A DNA stretch of 64,000 nucleotides from an uncultured Porphyromonadaceae bacterium (GCA_902495075.1 CABUVO010000016.1:1-64000), one strand, 5' to 3'. Numbered from the stretch's first letter, positions 17,356 to 26,462 are shown. The notes: a model not told the origin generated them from the letters alone. A program made the numbers and translations.

Positions 17356-18225
17356 ATGCTTATGAATTACGGTTATAATTATAATATCGATCTCCCCGAA
17401 GATGTGCCCACAATTCTTAACCAAGATTTCTGGGTGCTTGAAGATATTGGTCCAGAAATCCTTTCCACGATAAATGAGCCTGTTAAATTCTCTGCATCAA
17501 CTTGGATCTTTGTAAAAAGTGGAGAATGTGTCGCTGATATAAATCTAATAAATCATGAAATAAAATCGCCGGCTCTTGTCACAGTTGAAAATTCACAGAT
17601 TTTACAACCCAAATATATCAGCGCTGATTTTAAAGCGTCTATCCTTGTAATGTCGAAAAGGTTTCGCGACAATCTTTTCCTATTTATGAGTAACATGCCG
17701 CTTTATACAATAATGTCGCGACACTCTGTTGCTAAAATCCAGACAGACTCGCTTCCTCAGATTGATAGTTTTTTTGAACAATGTCAAAGAATAATAGCGG
17801 ATAAAGAGAATCCCTACCGTTCGCAGGCATTTCTGTTTGAACTGACATCATTTATATTCCGCACTGTTTACAAATGGTTTGAACCTTATAAAGATGAAGT
17901 AATGACCAATCAGGGCAGAATGTCAGACCAATTCCTTATTCTTGCCCAAAAACATTTCAAACAGCAGCGTTTTCTTGATTTTTACGCCCAGAAACTTGAG
18001 GTCACTCCCAAGCATCTTTCCCGCACCTTGAAAAGCCAGACAGGCTACACAGCTGTTGAATGGATAGAAAGATTCGTCATTCTCGAAGCAAAAGTGCTAT
18101 TGAAGTCTTCCAATCTGAACATCCAGCAGATATCCGACGAATTGAATTTCCCATCCCAATCTTTCTTCGGCAAATACTTCAAGAAGCTAACCGGCATGTC
18201 CCCCAAAGAATTCCGCAACTCTTAG
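17356..18225 (+). CDS. AraC-family transcriptional regulator
   Basis: About 289 residues. The N-terminal two thirds form a ligand-sensing domain without recognised motif. The C-terminal 100 residues carry the double helix-turn-helix of AraC/XylS proteins, with the first recognition helix in LEVTPKHLSRTLKSQTG and the closing signature SFFGKYFKKLTGMSPKEFR. An upstream TTG at 17329 would add nine residues; the ATG is preferred. It is divergent from nrdJ across 285 nt and has its own promoter. Target genes are unknown; the next gene on this strand has a separate promoter region. Confidence 0.9.
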   Translation: MLMNYGYNYNIDLPEDVPTILNQDFWVLEDIGPEILSTINEPVKFSASTWIFVKSGECVADINLINHEIKSPALVTVENSQILQPKYISADFKASILVMSKRFRDNLFLFMSNMPLYTIMSRHSVAKIQTDSLPQIDSFFEQCQRIIADKENPYRSQAFLFELTSFIFRTVYKWFEPYKDEVMTNQGRMSDQFLILAQKHFKQQRFLDFYAQKLEVTPKHLSRTLKSQTGYTAVEWIERFVILEAKVLLKSSNLNIQQISDELNFPSQSFFGKYFKKLTGMSPKEFRNS

Positions 18226-18482
18226 ATTGCATTTTCTTTAAAGTCACTAACGTATAATACAAGCCTCCGCAGTTCAACTCATATCTTGATTTTTTAGATC
18301 TCACATCACTCCTAACCATTTAGCCGTATCAGACGAGAACTGACAAAAATTCAAACACGAACATCAAAAATAAGGCGGTCTTTACATTTGTTAAGACCAA
18401 ACCTATTTACCCTTGCTAACTTTGGGGTCGGAAAAGGTTCGATCGATCCACGACATTTTAGTAAAAATAAACCTCATACTGT

Positions 18483-19496
18483 ATGAAAATAATATTTTTA
18501 ATTTCATTGATTATCATTCAGTCGTGCATTACATTCGCGCAGAATTACTGCATAAACGACAGCACTGTAAGAGAAATTCAGTCCCCTCTTACTGAACGGA
18601 ACACAGAAACAGTGTTCTATTACTTCAACAACGAGTGGATTGCAGAAGCCAGACCCGATATGGTTGAAACCGATTCTATCTCAAAAATGGAAGTCAAAGA
18701 TGATGAATATGGCAATCGTGCGGTTTTCATAACAGTATCGCCGGAAAGATTGGCCAGGCTCAAATCAGAAGTACGCGAAATGAATAAGAATATTTGGGCA
18801 AACTATGACCCGATTTGTGAATTTCCTGGAGGAAATGACAAGCTCAAAGAATGGATAGACGCCAATATCCAGATTCCCGAGGGATATAAGGGGCAAGAAA
18901 GGGTAGTAATCCAGTTCTGCGTTCAACCGGATGGGTCTATTACCGATGCGAAATTATTCAGACCAAGTAAAAATGATACTGCCAATGCCGAGGCATTGAG
19001 GCTTGTCAACACAATGCCTAAATTCCGGGTGAAATTTTTCACGCCTAAAAGATCACGCCTCCGTTATAAGCTGCCCATAAGGTTCAAAGAGCCGGGCACG
19101 ATATTTATAAGAGGCGGCGAAAACTCCTTCATCAGTAAGTTTTCCTCAATTGAAGCAAAAATCAAGCAATTGTATGAAAATTTGGTATTTGAGACTGCAA
19201 AAGATCCAGATTTTAATATTGCTGACATTTGTACTGCCGGTTTTATTCAGCGTTTGGAGAAAGCCAATGAGTTTGACTCCGAAGGTTACGCAACATGGCT
19301 TTTGAGGTCGGGTATGCAAGATGGGGATGACTCTCCTTCAAAAATTATATCTATCACAGCTGGCGCAAATAACACAGTGATTGTTAATTGGTCAGATATG
19401 GGGCATATCGGTTCAACAACATTTTCCATGATAAAATCTGATGGGGAGTGGAAAATCAACGACGCGACAGTCCCGGAAGGTTATAATCCATTATAA
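18483..19496 (+). CDS. Exported protein with a TonB-C-like domain and a C-terminal DUF3828-like domain
   Basis: 337 residues with a signal peptide (1-20). Residues about 112-200 resemble the TonB C-terminal fold: FPGGNDKLKEWIDANIQIP, then VVIQFCVQPDGSITDAKLF. Unlike true TonB it has no membrane anchor or proline-rich spacer. Residues about 220-337 form a second domain ending in GEWKINDATVPEG, as in DUF3828-like lipoproteins, which often accompany secreted inhibitors. The protein is therefore periplasmic and probably binds rather than catalyses. A TAACTTTG box lies at 18417-18424. Function unknown. Confidence 0.75.
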   Translation: MKIIFLISLIIIQSCITFAQNYCINDSTVREIQSPLTERNTETVFYYFNNEWIAEARPDMVETDSISKMEVKDDEYGNRAVFITVSPERLARLKSEVREMNKNIWANYDPICEFPGGNDKLKEWIDANIQIPEGYKGQERVVIQFCVQPDGSITDAKLFRPSKNDTANAEALRLVNTMPKFRVKFFTPKRSRLRYKLPIRFKEPGTIFIRGGENSFISKFSSIEAKIKQLYENLVFETAKDPDFNIADICTAGFIQRLEKANEFDSEGYATWLLRSGMQDGDDSPSKIISITAGANNTVIVNWSDMGHIGSTTFSMIKSDGEWKINDATVPEGYNPL

Positions 19497-19633
19497 TTAT
19501 TAAATTCCGGCTTACTGAGGGCGCGAGGTTCAGCTCTTTTACTAGAGCATTGTCGGGCTTGGTGCTTCACTCTATATTTGAATTCACGATGTTAGCTTTC
19601 TGGGAAATAATTCTTAAATTTGCATTTAAGAAG

Positions 19634-19700
19634 ATTCTAAGGATTCCAAAGACGCCTGCAAGCAGGCTGTGCGAGTGACGAATATTCTGGTAAATTTTGC
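19634..19700. repeat. REP-like element upstream of the RAYT gene
   Basis: Contains the perfect hairpin GCCTGC-AA-GCAGGC followed by GTGACGAATATTCTGG. The last part aligns with the element downstream of the transposase gene (ending GGGACGCATATTCTGG). A further short hairpin GCCGC-TT-GCGGC lies at about 19740-19751. The rest of the 333-nt gap between genes shows no coding frame. Confidence 0.6.
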
Positions 19701-19829
19701 AATTGAAACCATTTCAGACAGATTCGTCTTCCGCATGAGCCGCTTGCGGCGATAATAGTACGGCAATTTGGATTTCCACTTCATCTTCGATATAACTATA
19801 AATATCAGTATCTACTAAATCCGGGAATT

Positions 19830-20708
19830 ATGGGTCGCGATCCAAAGCATGATTATAAAAGCAGATGCATCTACCATATTACTATTTGCAAAGCACCGGG
19901 ATGCCCCAATTTCAGCCGGATTCTCGGGAGTTTGGAACAACCGGTGATAGAGAGATCACGCATCGGCGAGATTGTAGAATCGCAAATTCTGAATTTTCCT
20001 AATCTTTGTTCTTCTCTACAACCGTTGCAATATGTAATCATGCCTGACCATATTCATTTTGCCATCTTTGCCCGAGACTATCTTCCTCGGGTGCTCGGTA
20101 ATTATATTGGAATGATGAAGGTGAAGTGCGGGCAGTTGATAAGAGCGGAATTCCCACTGTTGGAACACGTTTTTACTCCGGATTTCCATGACCGGTATTT
20201 GAGACCGCATCATCGCCTATCCACGATAATTGAGTATATCAGGCAAAATCCCTATCGTTTGTTGATCCGGCGTTTCAACCCTGATTTTTTCCGTAGTATA
20301 AATAATATAGAGATTAGAGACCGTCTTTGGCAAGCCTATGGCAACTTGCAGCTGTTGGATAATCCTTTTAAGGCACCCGTGGTAATTCACCGATCGGATT
20401 CGGACATTCTAAAAGCGAACAAGCAACGCCGCTGGAAGCATCTCGCTGAAAATGGAGGAGTGTTGGTTTCGCCATTTATCTCGCCCGAAGAGAAATCAGT
20501 CAGGCGTCAATGCGAACAAACCAATGGAAAGATAATCTTACTGTCAAACGTTCCATTTGGAGAACGGGAAAAACCAAGCGCCCACGATTTCGAACTGTGC
20601 GCCCAAGGCCTTTTGCTCATACTTTCACCGATGACGCCACTTCCGCCAGGACGTGATACATTTCTCTATTTAAACGCATTTGCAGAATCAATATCAATTC
20701 ATCAGTAA
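19830..20708 (+). mobile_element. REP-associated tyrosine transposase (RAYT, Y1/HUH family)
   Basis: 292 residues. The HUH motif is MPDHIHF with H74 and H76, and the catalytic tyrosine is Y136 in EYIRQNPYR, the typical Y1 signature. The C-terminal extension past residue 150 is longer than in IS200 TnpA and fits RAYT proteins, which are single-copy, domesticated enzymes thought to mobilise short REP hairpins. The flanking hairpin elements at 19.65 and 20.75 kb share a conserved tail, as expected for such a BIME-like arrangement. No terminal inverted repeats or target duplication of a classic insertion sequence are seen. Confidence 0.88.
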
Positions 20709-20744
20709 TAGGATTGGCAAATTGAATGATCACTTGGATTTTAG

Positions 20745-20790
20745 AAGGGTTGGCAGGCAAGCGATGCGTGGGACGCATATTCTGGAATAA
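20745..20790. repeat. REP-like element downstream of the RAYT gene
   Basis: Hairpin ATGCGT-GGG-ACGCAT followed by ATTCTGGAATAATT. The GGCAAGC core and the GACGCATATTCTGG tail match the upstream element at 19634-19700 with the same orientation. Confidence 0.6.
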
Positions 20791-20823
20791 TTGTGGTAGA
20801 TTATTCTTTTTTCTTGGAAAGAT

Positions 20824-21759
20824 TTATTTCTTTTTGAACCAGATTGAGCCTTTCCATTTATCGGATATTATCAGACCTCCGATGACTAAGGCACACCCAA
20901 TGTAACCGAGGAGGAAAATCTTCTCTCCGAGGAAAAAATATCCGGCGACCATTGTGATTGGGGGCTGAAGGTAAAGGTAATTGTTTGCCGTTACTGATCC
21001 GAGTTTTTTCATTGTCTCGTTCCATATGAGATACGAACATATTGAACACATCACCACGAGGAACAAAAAGTTTAGCAAATATTCAGGTTGATGAAGATCA
21101 AATAGTAGCGCAAGATGATACGGCTCTTTTTGAATGAAAAGAAGAGGCAACGCGGTTATCACACCATAGAAAAACAGCTTGCGTGTAATAAACAATGATG
21201 TGTAGAGTGGGATAACACGCCGCACGGCGATAGTATATATTGCCCAGCACAACGCTGCAGCGAGTGCAAGCAAATCTCCCTGAGGACGGAACTCGAGCCC
21301 CGTGCCATTGCTAAGAATAATACATGCGACTCCCGCTATGGCAACTCCGGAACCTATCAACACGCCGGTCTGAATCTTCTGTTTGAATACTATTGCCATC
21401 AGGAACGTAGTAAACAGAGGAGAAATAGATGCAAGCAAGGAAACATTTCCTGCCGTTGTCAGTCTCAAAGCATAATTCTCGGTGATGAAATAAAGGGAAC
21501 CGGCACAGATACCGCTGATAAAAAGAGTTAGCTCATCTCGCCATGAACGGCTTTTTATGCTCTTGAAAGTTATACATAAAAGCAGCAGATAAGCAACGGC
21601 AAACCTGTAGACATACATCTCTACCGGTGTGAATCCGCCCCGTTCCATAAGCACTTTTGTACTTAGAAAAGAAGTTGCCCAGAATGTCACCGTTATTAAA
21701 GCGCCTATATGAGCTAAAAGCACCATATAGCGTGAGCCTATGCTTTTATAAAACCTCAT
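20824..21759 (-). CDS. EamA-family (DMT superfamily) transporter
   Basis: 311 residues with about ten hydrophobic helices in two homologous halves, the drug/metabolite transporter pattern. Landmarks are ITVTFWATSFLSTKVLM in the first helix pair and the aromatic-rich LYLQPPITMVAGYFFLGE near the end of the second half. It sits in the inner membrane and exports or imports small metabolites, often amino acids; no specificity is readable. The 5' region has a TAACTTTG box on this strand (21817-21810) and, between it and the start codon, a perfect 16-nt palindrome at 21783-21798. Confidence 0.92.
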   Translation of the reverse strand: MRFYKSIGSRYMVLLAHIGALITVTFWATSFLSTKVLMERGGFTPVEMYVYRFAVAYLLLLCITFKSIKSRSWRDELTLFISGICAGSLYFITENYALRLTTAGNVSLLASISPLFTTFLMAIVFKQKIQTGVLIGSGVAIAGVACIILSNGTGLEFRPQGDLLALAAALCWAIYTIAVRRVIPLYTSLFITRKLFFYGVITALPLLFIQKEPYHLALLFDLHQPEYLLNFLFLVVMCSICSYLIWNETMKKLGSVTANNYLYLQPPITMVAGYFFLGEKIFLLGYIGCALVIGGLIISDKWKGSIWFKKK

Positions 21760-21782
21760 TGCTGTGTTTCTATGGTATATTT

Positions 21783-21798
21783 GAACGGCTAGCCGTTC
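21783..21798. promoter_or_regulatory. Perfect 16-nt palindrome in the EamA gene leader
   Basis: GAACGGCTAGCCGTTC is fully symmetric and sits about 12 nt downstream of a minus-strand TAACTTTG box, where a bound dimeric repressor could block transcription. Without a T-run it is unlikely to be a terminator. The cognate regulator is not identified. Confidence 0.45.
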
Positions 21799-21999
21799 TT
21801 TAATTTTTGCAAAGTTATTAAAAATTGTTCAATTATTAAATAAAAGATGTTTCTAAGCATAAATATTAATTAGGATGCCCAGCCAGATATTCTAAATCCA
21901 TATTTATCGGGCTCGGCGACTTGGCAGGAGAGAAGCTACCTTCCGAAAATTCGAATCAAACTTCGCACCTTTGCGCCTTGGCGTCTGAAAATAAATAAA

Positions 22000-22032
22000 C
22001 ACAAAAAGAGAAGCGACAAAAATTGCCGCTTC
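22000..22032 (-). terminator. Terminator of the rubredoxin gene
   Basis: On the minus strand GAAGCG, an 11-nt loop, CGCTTC and then TCTTTTTG, located 27 nt past the rubredoxin stop codon. Confidence 0.65.
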
Positions 22033-22058
22033 CTAAATATGTCTCTTTTAACGAGATG

Positions 22059-22217
22059 TTACACCTCTACAAATTCATCTTTCCCGACTCCGCAGATCGG
22101 ACAAACCCAGTCGTCAGGAAGATCTTCAAATGCTGTTCCGGGAGCAATATCACCATCCGGATCACCAACTGCAGGATCATAGATCCAGTCGCACACCTCA
22201 CATCTATACTTTTTCAT
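22059..22217 (-). CDS. Rubredoxin
   Basis: A 52-residue protein starting MKKYRCEVCDWIYDP. The two iron-binding pairs are visible as C6-x2-C9 and C39-x2-C42 (YRCEVCDWIY and DDWVCPICGVGK), and the length is typical of rubredoxin. It holds one iron on four cysteines and passes single electrons, in anaerobes commonly to rubrerythrin or superoxide reductase during oxygen stress. It is transcribed away from the Fur-family gene 131 nt to the right, suggesting shared control by metal or peroxide; no operator was positively identified. Confidence 0.97.
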   Translation of the reverse strand: MKKYRCEVCDWIYDPAVGDPDGDIAPGTAFEDLPDDWVCPICGVGKDEFVEV

Positions 22218-22348
22218 ATCGCTCAATGTATTTTAATATTGTTTACAGGACTAAAACGCACGAATATCTTTAATTGTTTAAAAAAAGTAAAAAAAGTCGC
22301 AGACCGCACTTGTTTTTTTGAATGCAGCTGATTAAATTTGCAGATAGA

Positions 22349-22810
22349 ATGAAAACGAATAATGTCGACGAATCTCGTCGCGAAAATCTCAAAGAGGCTT
22401 TCGCTGCCTACATAAAGTCCAAAAAGATGAGGCAGACTCCGGAGCGTTTTGCAATACTTGACAAGGCTCTGGAACAGAAAGTGCATTTCGACATCGATGA
22501 ACTCTATAAGGACATCGAGGCTGATTATCATGTATCAAGGTCCACTGTATACAACACTGTAGAACTTCTTTGTGAATGCAATATCCTGAGGAAACATTAC
22601 CTTAACGAGACTCAGGCTGTATACGAATTTGCCGACGACATGCATCTTCATCTGATTTGTCTGAAATGCGGATCTGTTAAAGAAGTGCACGACGAAAAGG
22701 CTGGAGAATTCCTCGCTTCATTAAAATTCAGAGGTTTTCATCCGACCTCCTCTTCCACCAATATATATGGGATATGCTCTTCTTGTGCGCGCAAGCGAAA
22801 AAAGCAGTAA
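22349..22810 (+). CDS. Fur-family metal/peroxide-responsive repressor
   Basis: About 153 residues. The N-terminal winged helix contains RQTPERFAILDKAL and the recognition segment HVSRSTVYNTVELL. The dimerisation half has metal-binding HLHLICLKCGSV and a second CSSC pair at the C-terminus, so the structural zinc site (two CxxC pairs) is complete. Members act as Fur, PerR or Zur; neighbouring rubredoxin favours a PerR-like role but this is inference. The frame extends to an ATG at 22322, but a TAAATTTG box at 22333-22340 lies inside that extension, so the start at 22349 is preferred. Confidence 0.9.
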   Translation: MKTNNVDESRRENLKEAFAAYIKSKKMRQTPERFAILDKALEQKVHFDIDELYKDIEADYHVSRSTVYNTVELLCECNILRKHYLNETQAVYEFADDMHLHLICLKCGSVKEVHDEKAGEFLASLKFRGFHPTSSSTNIYGICSSCARKRKKQ

Positions 22811-22884
22811 GCAGCAATCTTCGTATACCTGTTAGAAACAAATCTTAATCATTATATATTAACCTTTAATACCTTATTGATACC

Positions 22885-24132
22885 ATGGCAAGAATCAAAC
22901 CTTTTAGGGGCGTCCGTCCTCCCAAACAATTCGTTGAAGAAGTGGCATCTCGCCCATACGATGTTCTCAACAGCGAAGAAGCTCGCAAAGAAGCTGAAGG
23001 CAACGAAAAGAGCCTTTATCATATCATTAAGCCAGAGATCGATTTCGAAATTGGCTTCGATGAGCATGATCCGGCTGTTTACGACAAGGCTGTGGAGAAT
23101 TTCAAAAAATTCCAGAATAACGGATGGCTTGTGCAAGATGATAAAGAGAATTACTATATCTATGCCCAGACCATGAACGGACGTACTCAATATGGCTTTG
23201 TTGTAGGAGCCTGGGTGCCCGACTATATGGAAGGAAGAATAAAGAAACATGAGCTCACGCGCCGCGACAAAGAGGAAGACCGAATGAAACATGTGAGATG
23301 CAACAATGCCAACATCGAACCCGTCTTCTTCGCGTTCCCCGACAACGAAGCCCTTGAAAACATAATTCGTGATGTAACGGCAAACACTCCGGAATATGAT
23401 TTCGTAGCACCAGATGGTTTTGGTCATACACTCTGGGTGATTGATAATCCTGACACAATCAATACCATTACAGAGGAATTCGCAAAAATTCCGAACCTAT
23501 ACATCGCCGACGGCCATCATCGTTCGGCTGCCGCCGCACTCGTCGGAGCAGAAAAGGCAGCTGCCAATCCAAACCATACCGGAGAAGAGGAATATAATTA
23601 TTTCATGGCGGTTGCATTTCCGGCATCGCATCTACAGATTATCGACTACAACCGAGTAGTTAAAGATCTGAACGGACTAACCCCTGAAGAATTCCTCAAT
23701 AAACTCTCAGAGAACTTCATCGTCGAGAAAAAAGGAAAGGATGTTTACACACCTGCTGGTCTTCATAATTTCTCTCTATATCTCAATGGTGAATGGTATT
23801 CTTTGACTGCGCAACCGGGCACATTCAATGATTCAGATCCCATTGGTGTTCTCGACGTTACGGTTTCAAGCGATCTTATCCTTCGCGACATTCTCAACAT
23901 CACTGATCTTCGCAGTGACAAACGCATAGATTTTGTTGGAGGCATCAGAGGTCTTGGGGAATTAAAACGGCGGGTAGACAGCGGAGAGATGGCAATGGCG
24001 CTCGCTCTCTATCCTGTCACAATGGACCAGCTTATCAACATTGCAGACACCGGCAACATCATGCCTCCCAAAACCACATGGTTTGAGCCAAAACTCCGCT
24101 CGGGTCTGGTTATCCACAAACTCGACGATTGA
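22885..24132 (+). CDS. DUF1015 family protein
   Basis: 415 residues covering the whole DUF1015 family. Landmarks are KPFRGVRPP at the start, VASRPYDVLN, the LYIADGHHRSAAA block near residue 210, and DFVGGIRGLGELKRRV. Members in gut anaerobes often sit beside serA/serC and have been proposed to act in serine metabolism, but that context is absent here. The ADGHH motif suggests a metal or phosphate site. It sits between the Fur gene and tgt. Cytoplasmic; no signal peptide. Function remains unassigned. Confidence 0.9.
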   Translation: MARIKPFRGVRPPKQFVEEVASRPYDVLNSEEARKEAEGNEKSLYHIIKPEIDFEIGFDEHDPAVYDKAVENFKKFQNNGWLVQDDKENYYIYAQTMNGRTQYGFVVGAWVPDYMEGRIKKHELTRRDKEEDRMKHVRCNNANIEPVFFAFPDNEALENIIRDVTANTPEYDFVAPDGFGHTLWVIDNPDTINTITEEFAKIPNLYIADGHHRSAAAALVGAEKAAANPNHTGEEEYNYFMAVAFPASHLQIIDYNRVVKDLNGLTPEEFLNKLSENFIVEKKGKDVYTPAGLHNFSLYLNGEWYSLTAQPGTFNDSDPIGVLDVTVSSDLILRDILNITDLRSDKRIDFVGGIRGLGELKRRVDSGEMAMALALYPVTMDQLINIADTGNIMPPKTTWFEPKLRSGLVIHKLDD

Positions 24133-24164
24133 TTTGGTTATTTGTGGCGTTTAAATTAATTTTG
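24133..24164 (+). promoter_or_regulatory. Promoter of tgt
   Basis: TTTG at 24133-24136, 20-nt spacer, TAATTTTG at 24157-24164. The -7 box ends only 4 nt before the ATG at 24169, so the mRNA would have almost no leader. Confidence 0.6.
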
Positions 24165-24168
24165 TATC

Positions 24169-25299
24169 ATGAAATTTAAAATTGACGCCACAGCTCCAGA
24201 AACCGCAGCACGTGCCGGTGAGATTACCACCGATCACGGCGTGATTCCCACCCCCATATTTATGCCGGTAGGAACAGTCGGCAGTGTGAAGGGAGTGCAC
24301 ATGCGCGAGCTTCGCGATGATATAGATGCCAAGATTATTCTTGGCAATACATACCACCTTTACCTCCGTCCCGGTCTTGATGTGATCCGTGGAGCAGGAG
24401 GACTTCACAAATTCAACTCCTGGGACCGCCCTATCCTCACGGATTCCGGCGGATTCCAGGTGTTTTCGTTATCCTCAAACCGTAAGCTCAAGGAAGAAGG
24501 GGCTTATTTCCGCAGTCATATCGACGGCAGCAAGCATCTTTTCACTCCCGAAGGTGTGGTCGACATTCAACGCACAATCGGTTCAGACATTATGATGGCT
24601 CTCGATGAATGCGCACCGGGAACATCCGATTATGCTTATGCTCGCAAATCTCTTGATCTTACTCACCGCTGGCTGCAACGTGGCTGGAAACGCTATCAGG
24701 AGACTGAAGGATTATACGGCTACTCACAAGCATATTTCCCGATAGTTCAGGGGTGCGTCTATCCCGACCTTAGACGGGAATCCGCCAAGTTCATTACCGA
24801 CCTCGGCGCTGATGGCAATGCCATAGGAGGACTCGCTGTCGGAGAACCGACCGAAAAGATGTATGAGATGATTGAGGTGGTCAATGAAATCCTCCCGCAA
24901 GACAAACCGAGGTATCTCATGGGTGTCGGAACTCCTGCAAATATCCTTGAAGCCATCGACAGAGGGGTTGACATGATGGATTGTGTGATGCCTACCCGCA
25001 ATGGCAGAAACGGCATGCTCTTCACTTCAAACGGAATAATGAACATGCGCAATCGCAAATGGGCTGACGATTATTCCGAACTTGATCCGGATGGCACAGC
25101 ATGGGTTGATCATGAGTATTCCAAAGCATATGTACGTCATCTTTTCGTAAGTCAGGAATTGCTTGCCATGCAGATAGCTTCAATACACAATCTCGCTTTC
25201 TATCTGCAGCTCGTAAGAGAAGCGCGCAAACATATTCTCGACGGTGACTTTGCAAGCTGGAAAAAAGATATGGTAGAGCGTGTCACAAGAAGATTATGA
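24169..25299 (+). CDS. tgt: Queuine/preQ1 tRNA-guanine transglycosylase
   Basis: 376 residues with the TGT barrel. TDSGGFQVFS (D92 region) holds the general acid, and GVDMMDCVMPTRNGRNG near 266-282 holds the nucleophilic aspartate. The enzyme exchanges the wobble guanine of Asp, Asn, His and Tyr tRNAs for a queuosine precursor. In the classic enzyme three cysteines (CxCxxC) and a histidine bind zinc near the C-terminus; here that stretch reads DGTAWVDHEYSKAYVRHL with no cysteine, while the histidine of ASIHNLAFY is kept. I recall the same loss in other Bacteroidota enzymes. It overlaps the following permease gene by 4 nt (ATGA). Confidence 0.95.
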   Translation: MKFKIDATAPETAARAGEITTDHGVIPTPIFMPVGTVGSVKGVHMRELRDDIDAKIILGNTYHLYLRPGLDVIRGAGGLHKFNSWDRPILTDSGGFQVFSLSSNRKLKEEGAYFRSHIDGSKHLFTPEGVVDIQRTIGSDIMMALDECAPGTSDYAYARKSLDLTHRWLQRGWKRYQETEGLYGYSQAYFPIVQGCVYPDLRRESAKFITDLGADGNAIGGLAVGEPTEKMYEMIEVVNEILPQDKPRYLMGVGTPANILEAIDRGVDMMDCVMPTRNGRNGMLFTSNGIMNMRNRKWADDYSELDPDGTAWVDHEYSKAYVRHLFVSQELLAMQIASIHNLAFYLQLVREARKHILDGDFASWKKDMVERVTRRL

Positions 25300-26426
25300 A
25301 AAAATTAAAGCCGGGAAATATTTTGTCAAATATAACTTCAGTGTTCAAACTGAAGGTGCTTGACATATTCATACTCAAAAAATTCCTTGGCACATACTTT
25401 GTGGCTACAATTTTGATTCTGGCGGTGATTTCCATGTTCGATATCACAGAAAAGCTTGATGCATTCCTTACTGCGCCACTCAAAGAAACACTCTTTGATT
25501 ATTTCTCATCTTTCCTCCCCTATTTTGCGAACATGCTCTCCCCTCTGTTCGTATTTATTTCTGTGATATTCTTCACAACCAAACTTGCTGGCAACTCTGA
25601 GATAATAGCAATTCTGTCGAGTGGTGTAAGCTTCAACCGCCTGTTGCGCCCATACATGATAGGTGCTACTGTGATTGCAGCCATGACATTCGTATTGAGT
25701 AACTACATCATACCACCGGGCAATGTCAAAAGAATTGCATATACAAATAAATATGTGAAAAATAAGAGTGTGCAGACCGGTATTGACATCCAACTGATGG
25801 CAAGACCTGGCGAGGTGGTTTACATCGGCAGATTCGAAAACAGCACAAAAACCGGTTATCGTTTTTCTTTTGATAAATTCAACGGAAAGGAACTCGTGTC
25901 GAGAATGACAGCTCAAACAGTTACCTATGACACGACACGCACCTACCATTGGACAGTAAGAGACTACATGATCAGGGATTTCGATGGCATGAAAGAAACC
26001 ATACGCTCAGGCAGCCTCAAGGACACCATCATACCTATCGAACCGCGTGATTTCTTAATATCTGCCAACGATTGGGAAACCTTGACCACACCCCAGCTCA
26101 CTGAATATGTAAACAAGCAGAAGATGCGCGGAGTCGCCAATATAAAGGCATTCGAAATCGAACGTGAAAAGAGATATGCCTCCACAGCTGCGGCATTTAT
26201 TCTTACCTTGATTGGTATGTCACTGTCCTCAAAGAAATCCAAAGGTGGAATGGGATTGAATATAGGTATCGGTCTTGCCTTGAGTTTCAGTTACATCCTC
26301 TTCTCAGCAGTTACAAGTTCTTTTGCAGTTTCAGGACTAACTTCCCCCTTCATCGCAATGCAGATTCCAAATGTGATATATCTCGCCATCGGTATCTATC
26401 TATATCGCCGCGCAGCAAAATTCTAA
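25296..26426 (+). CDS. LptF/LptG-family (YjgP/YjgQ) permease
   Basis: 376 residues. Three membrane helices at the N-terminus (about 28-50, 75-98, 118-138), a periplasmic beta-rich domain (about 140-280) and three further helices (about 290-312, 318-338, 345-365) give the LptF/G topology. With LptBC it would pull lipopolysaccharide out of the inner membrane toward the Lpt bridge. The start overlaps tgt, so both are translated from one message. Which of the two paralogues (F or G) it is cannot be decided from this window. Confidence 0.9.
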   Translation: MKKLKPGNILSNITSVFKLKVLDIFILKKFLGTYFVATILILAVISMFDITEKLDAFLTAPLKETLFDYFSSFLPYFANMLSPLFVFISVIFFTTKLAGNSEIIAILSSGVSFNRLLRPYMIGATVIAAMTFVLSNYIIPPGNVKRIAYTNKYVKNKSVQTGIDIQLMARPGEVVYIGRFENSTKTGYRFSFDKFNGKELVSRMTAQTVTYDTTRTYHWTVRDYMIRDFDGMKETIRSGSLKDTIIPIEPRDFLISANDWETLTTPQLTEYVNKQKMRGVANIKAFEIEREKRYASTAAAFILTLIGMSLSSKKSKGGMGLNIGIGLALSFSYILFSAVTSSFAVSGLTSPFIAMQIPNVIYLAIGIYLYRRAAKF

Positions 26427-26462
26427 GAGAGTGTTAAATTCAAACACACTCTAAACCGCATC

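Noticed and set aside
22852..23427. Minus-strand open frame of 191 codons
   Set aside because: Antisense to the DUF1015 gene with no family features.
26428..26452. Hairpin AGAGTGT / ACACTCT between the LptF/G gene and folK
   Set aside because: Only 7 bp and no T-run on either strand; too weak to call a terminator.
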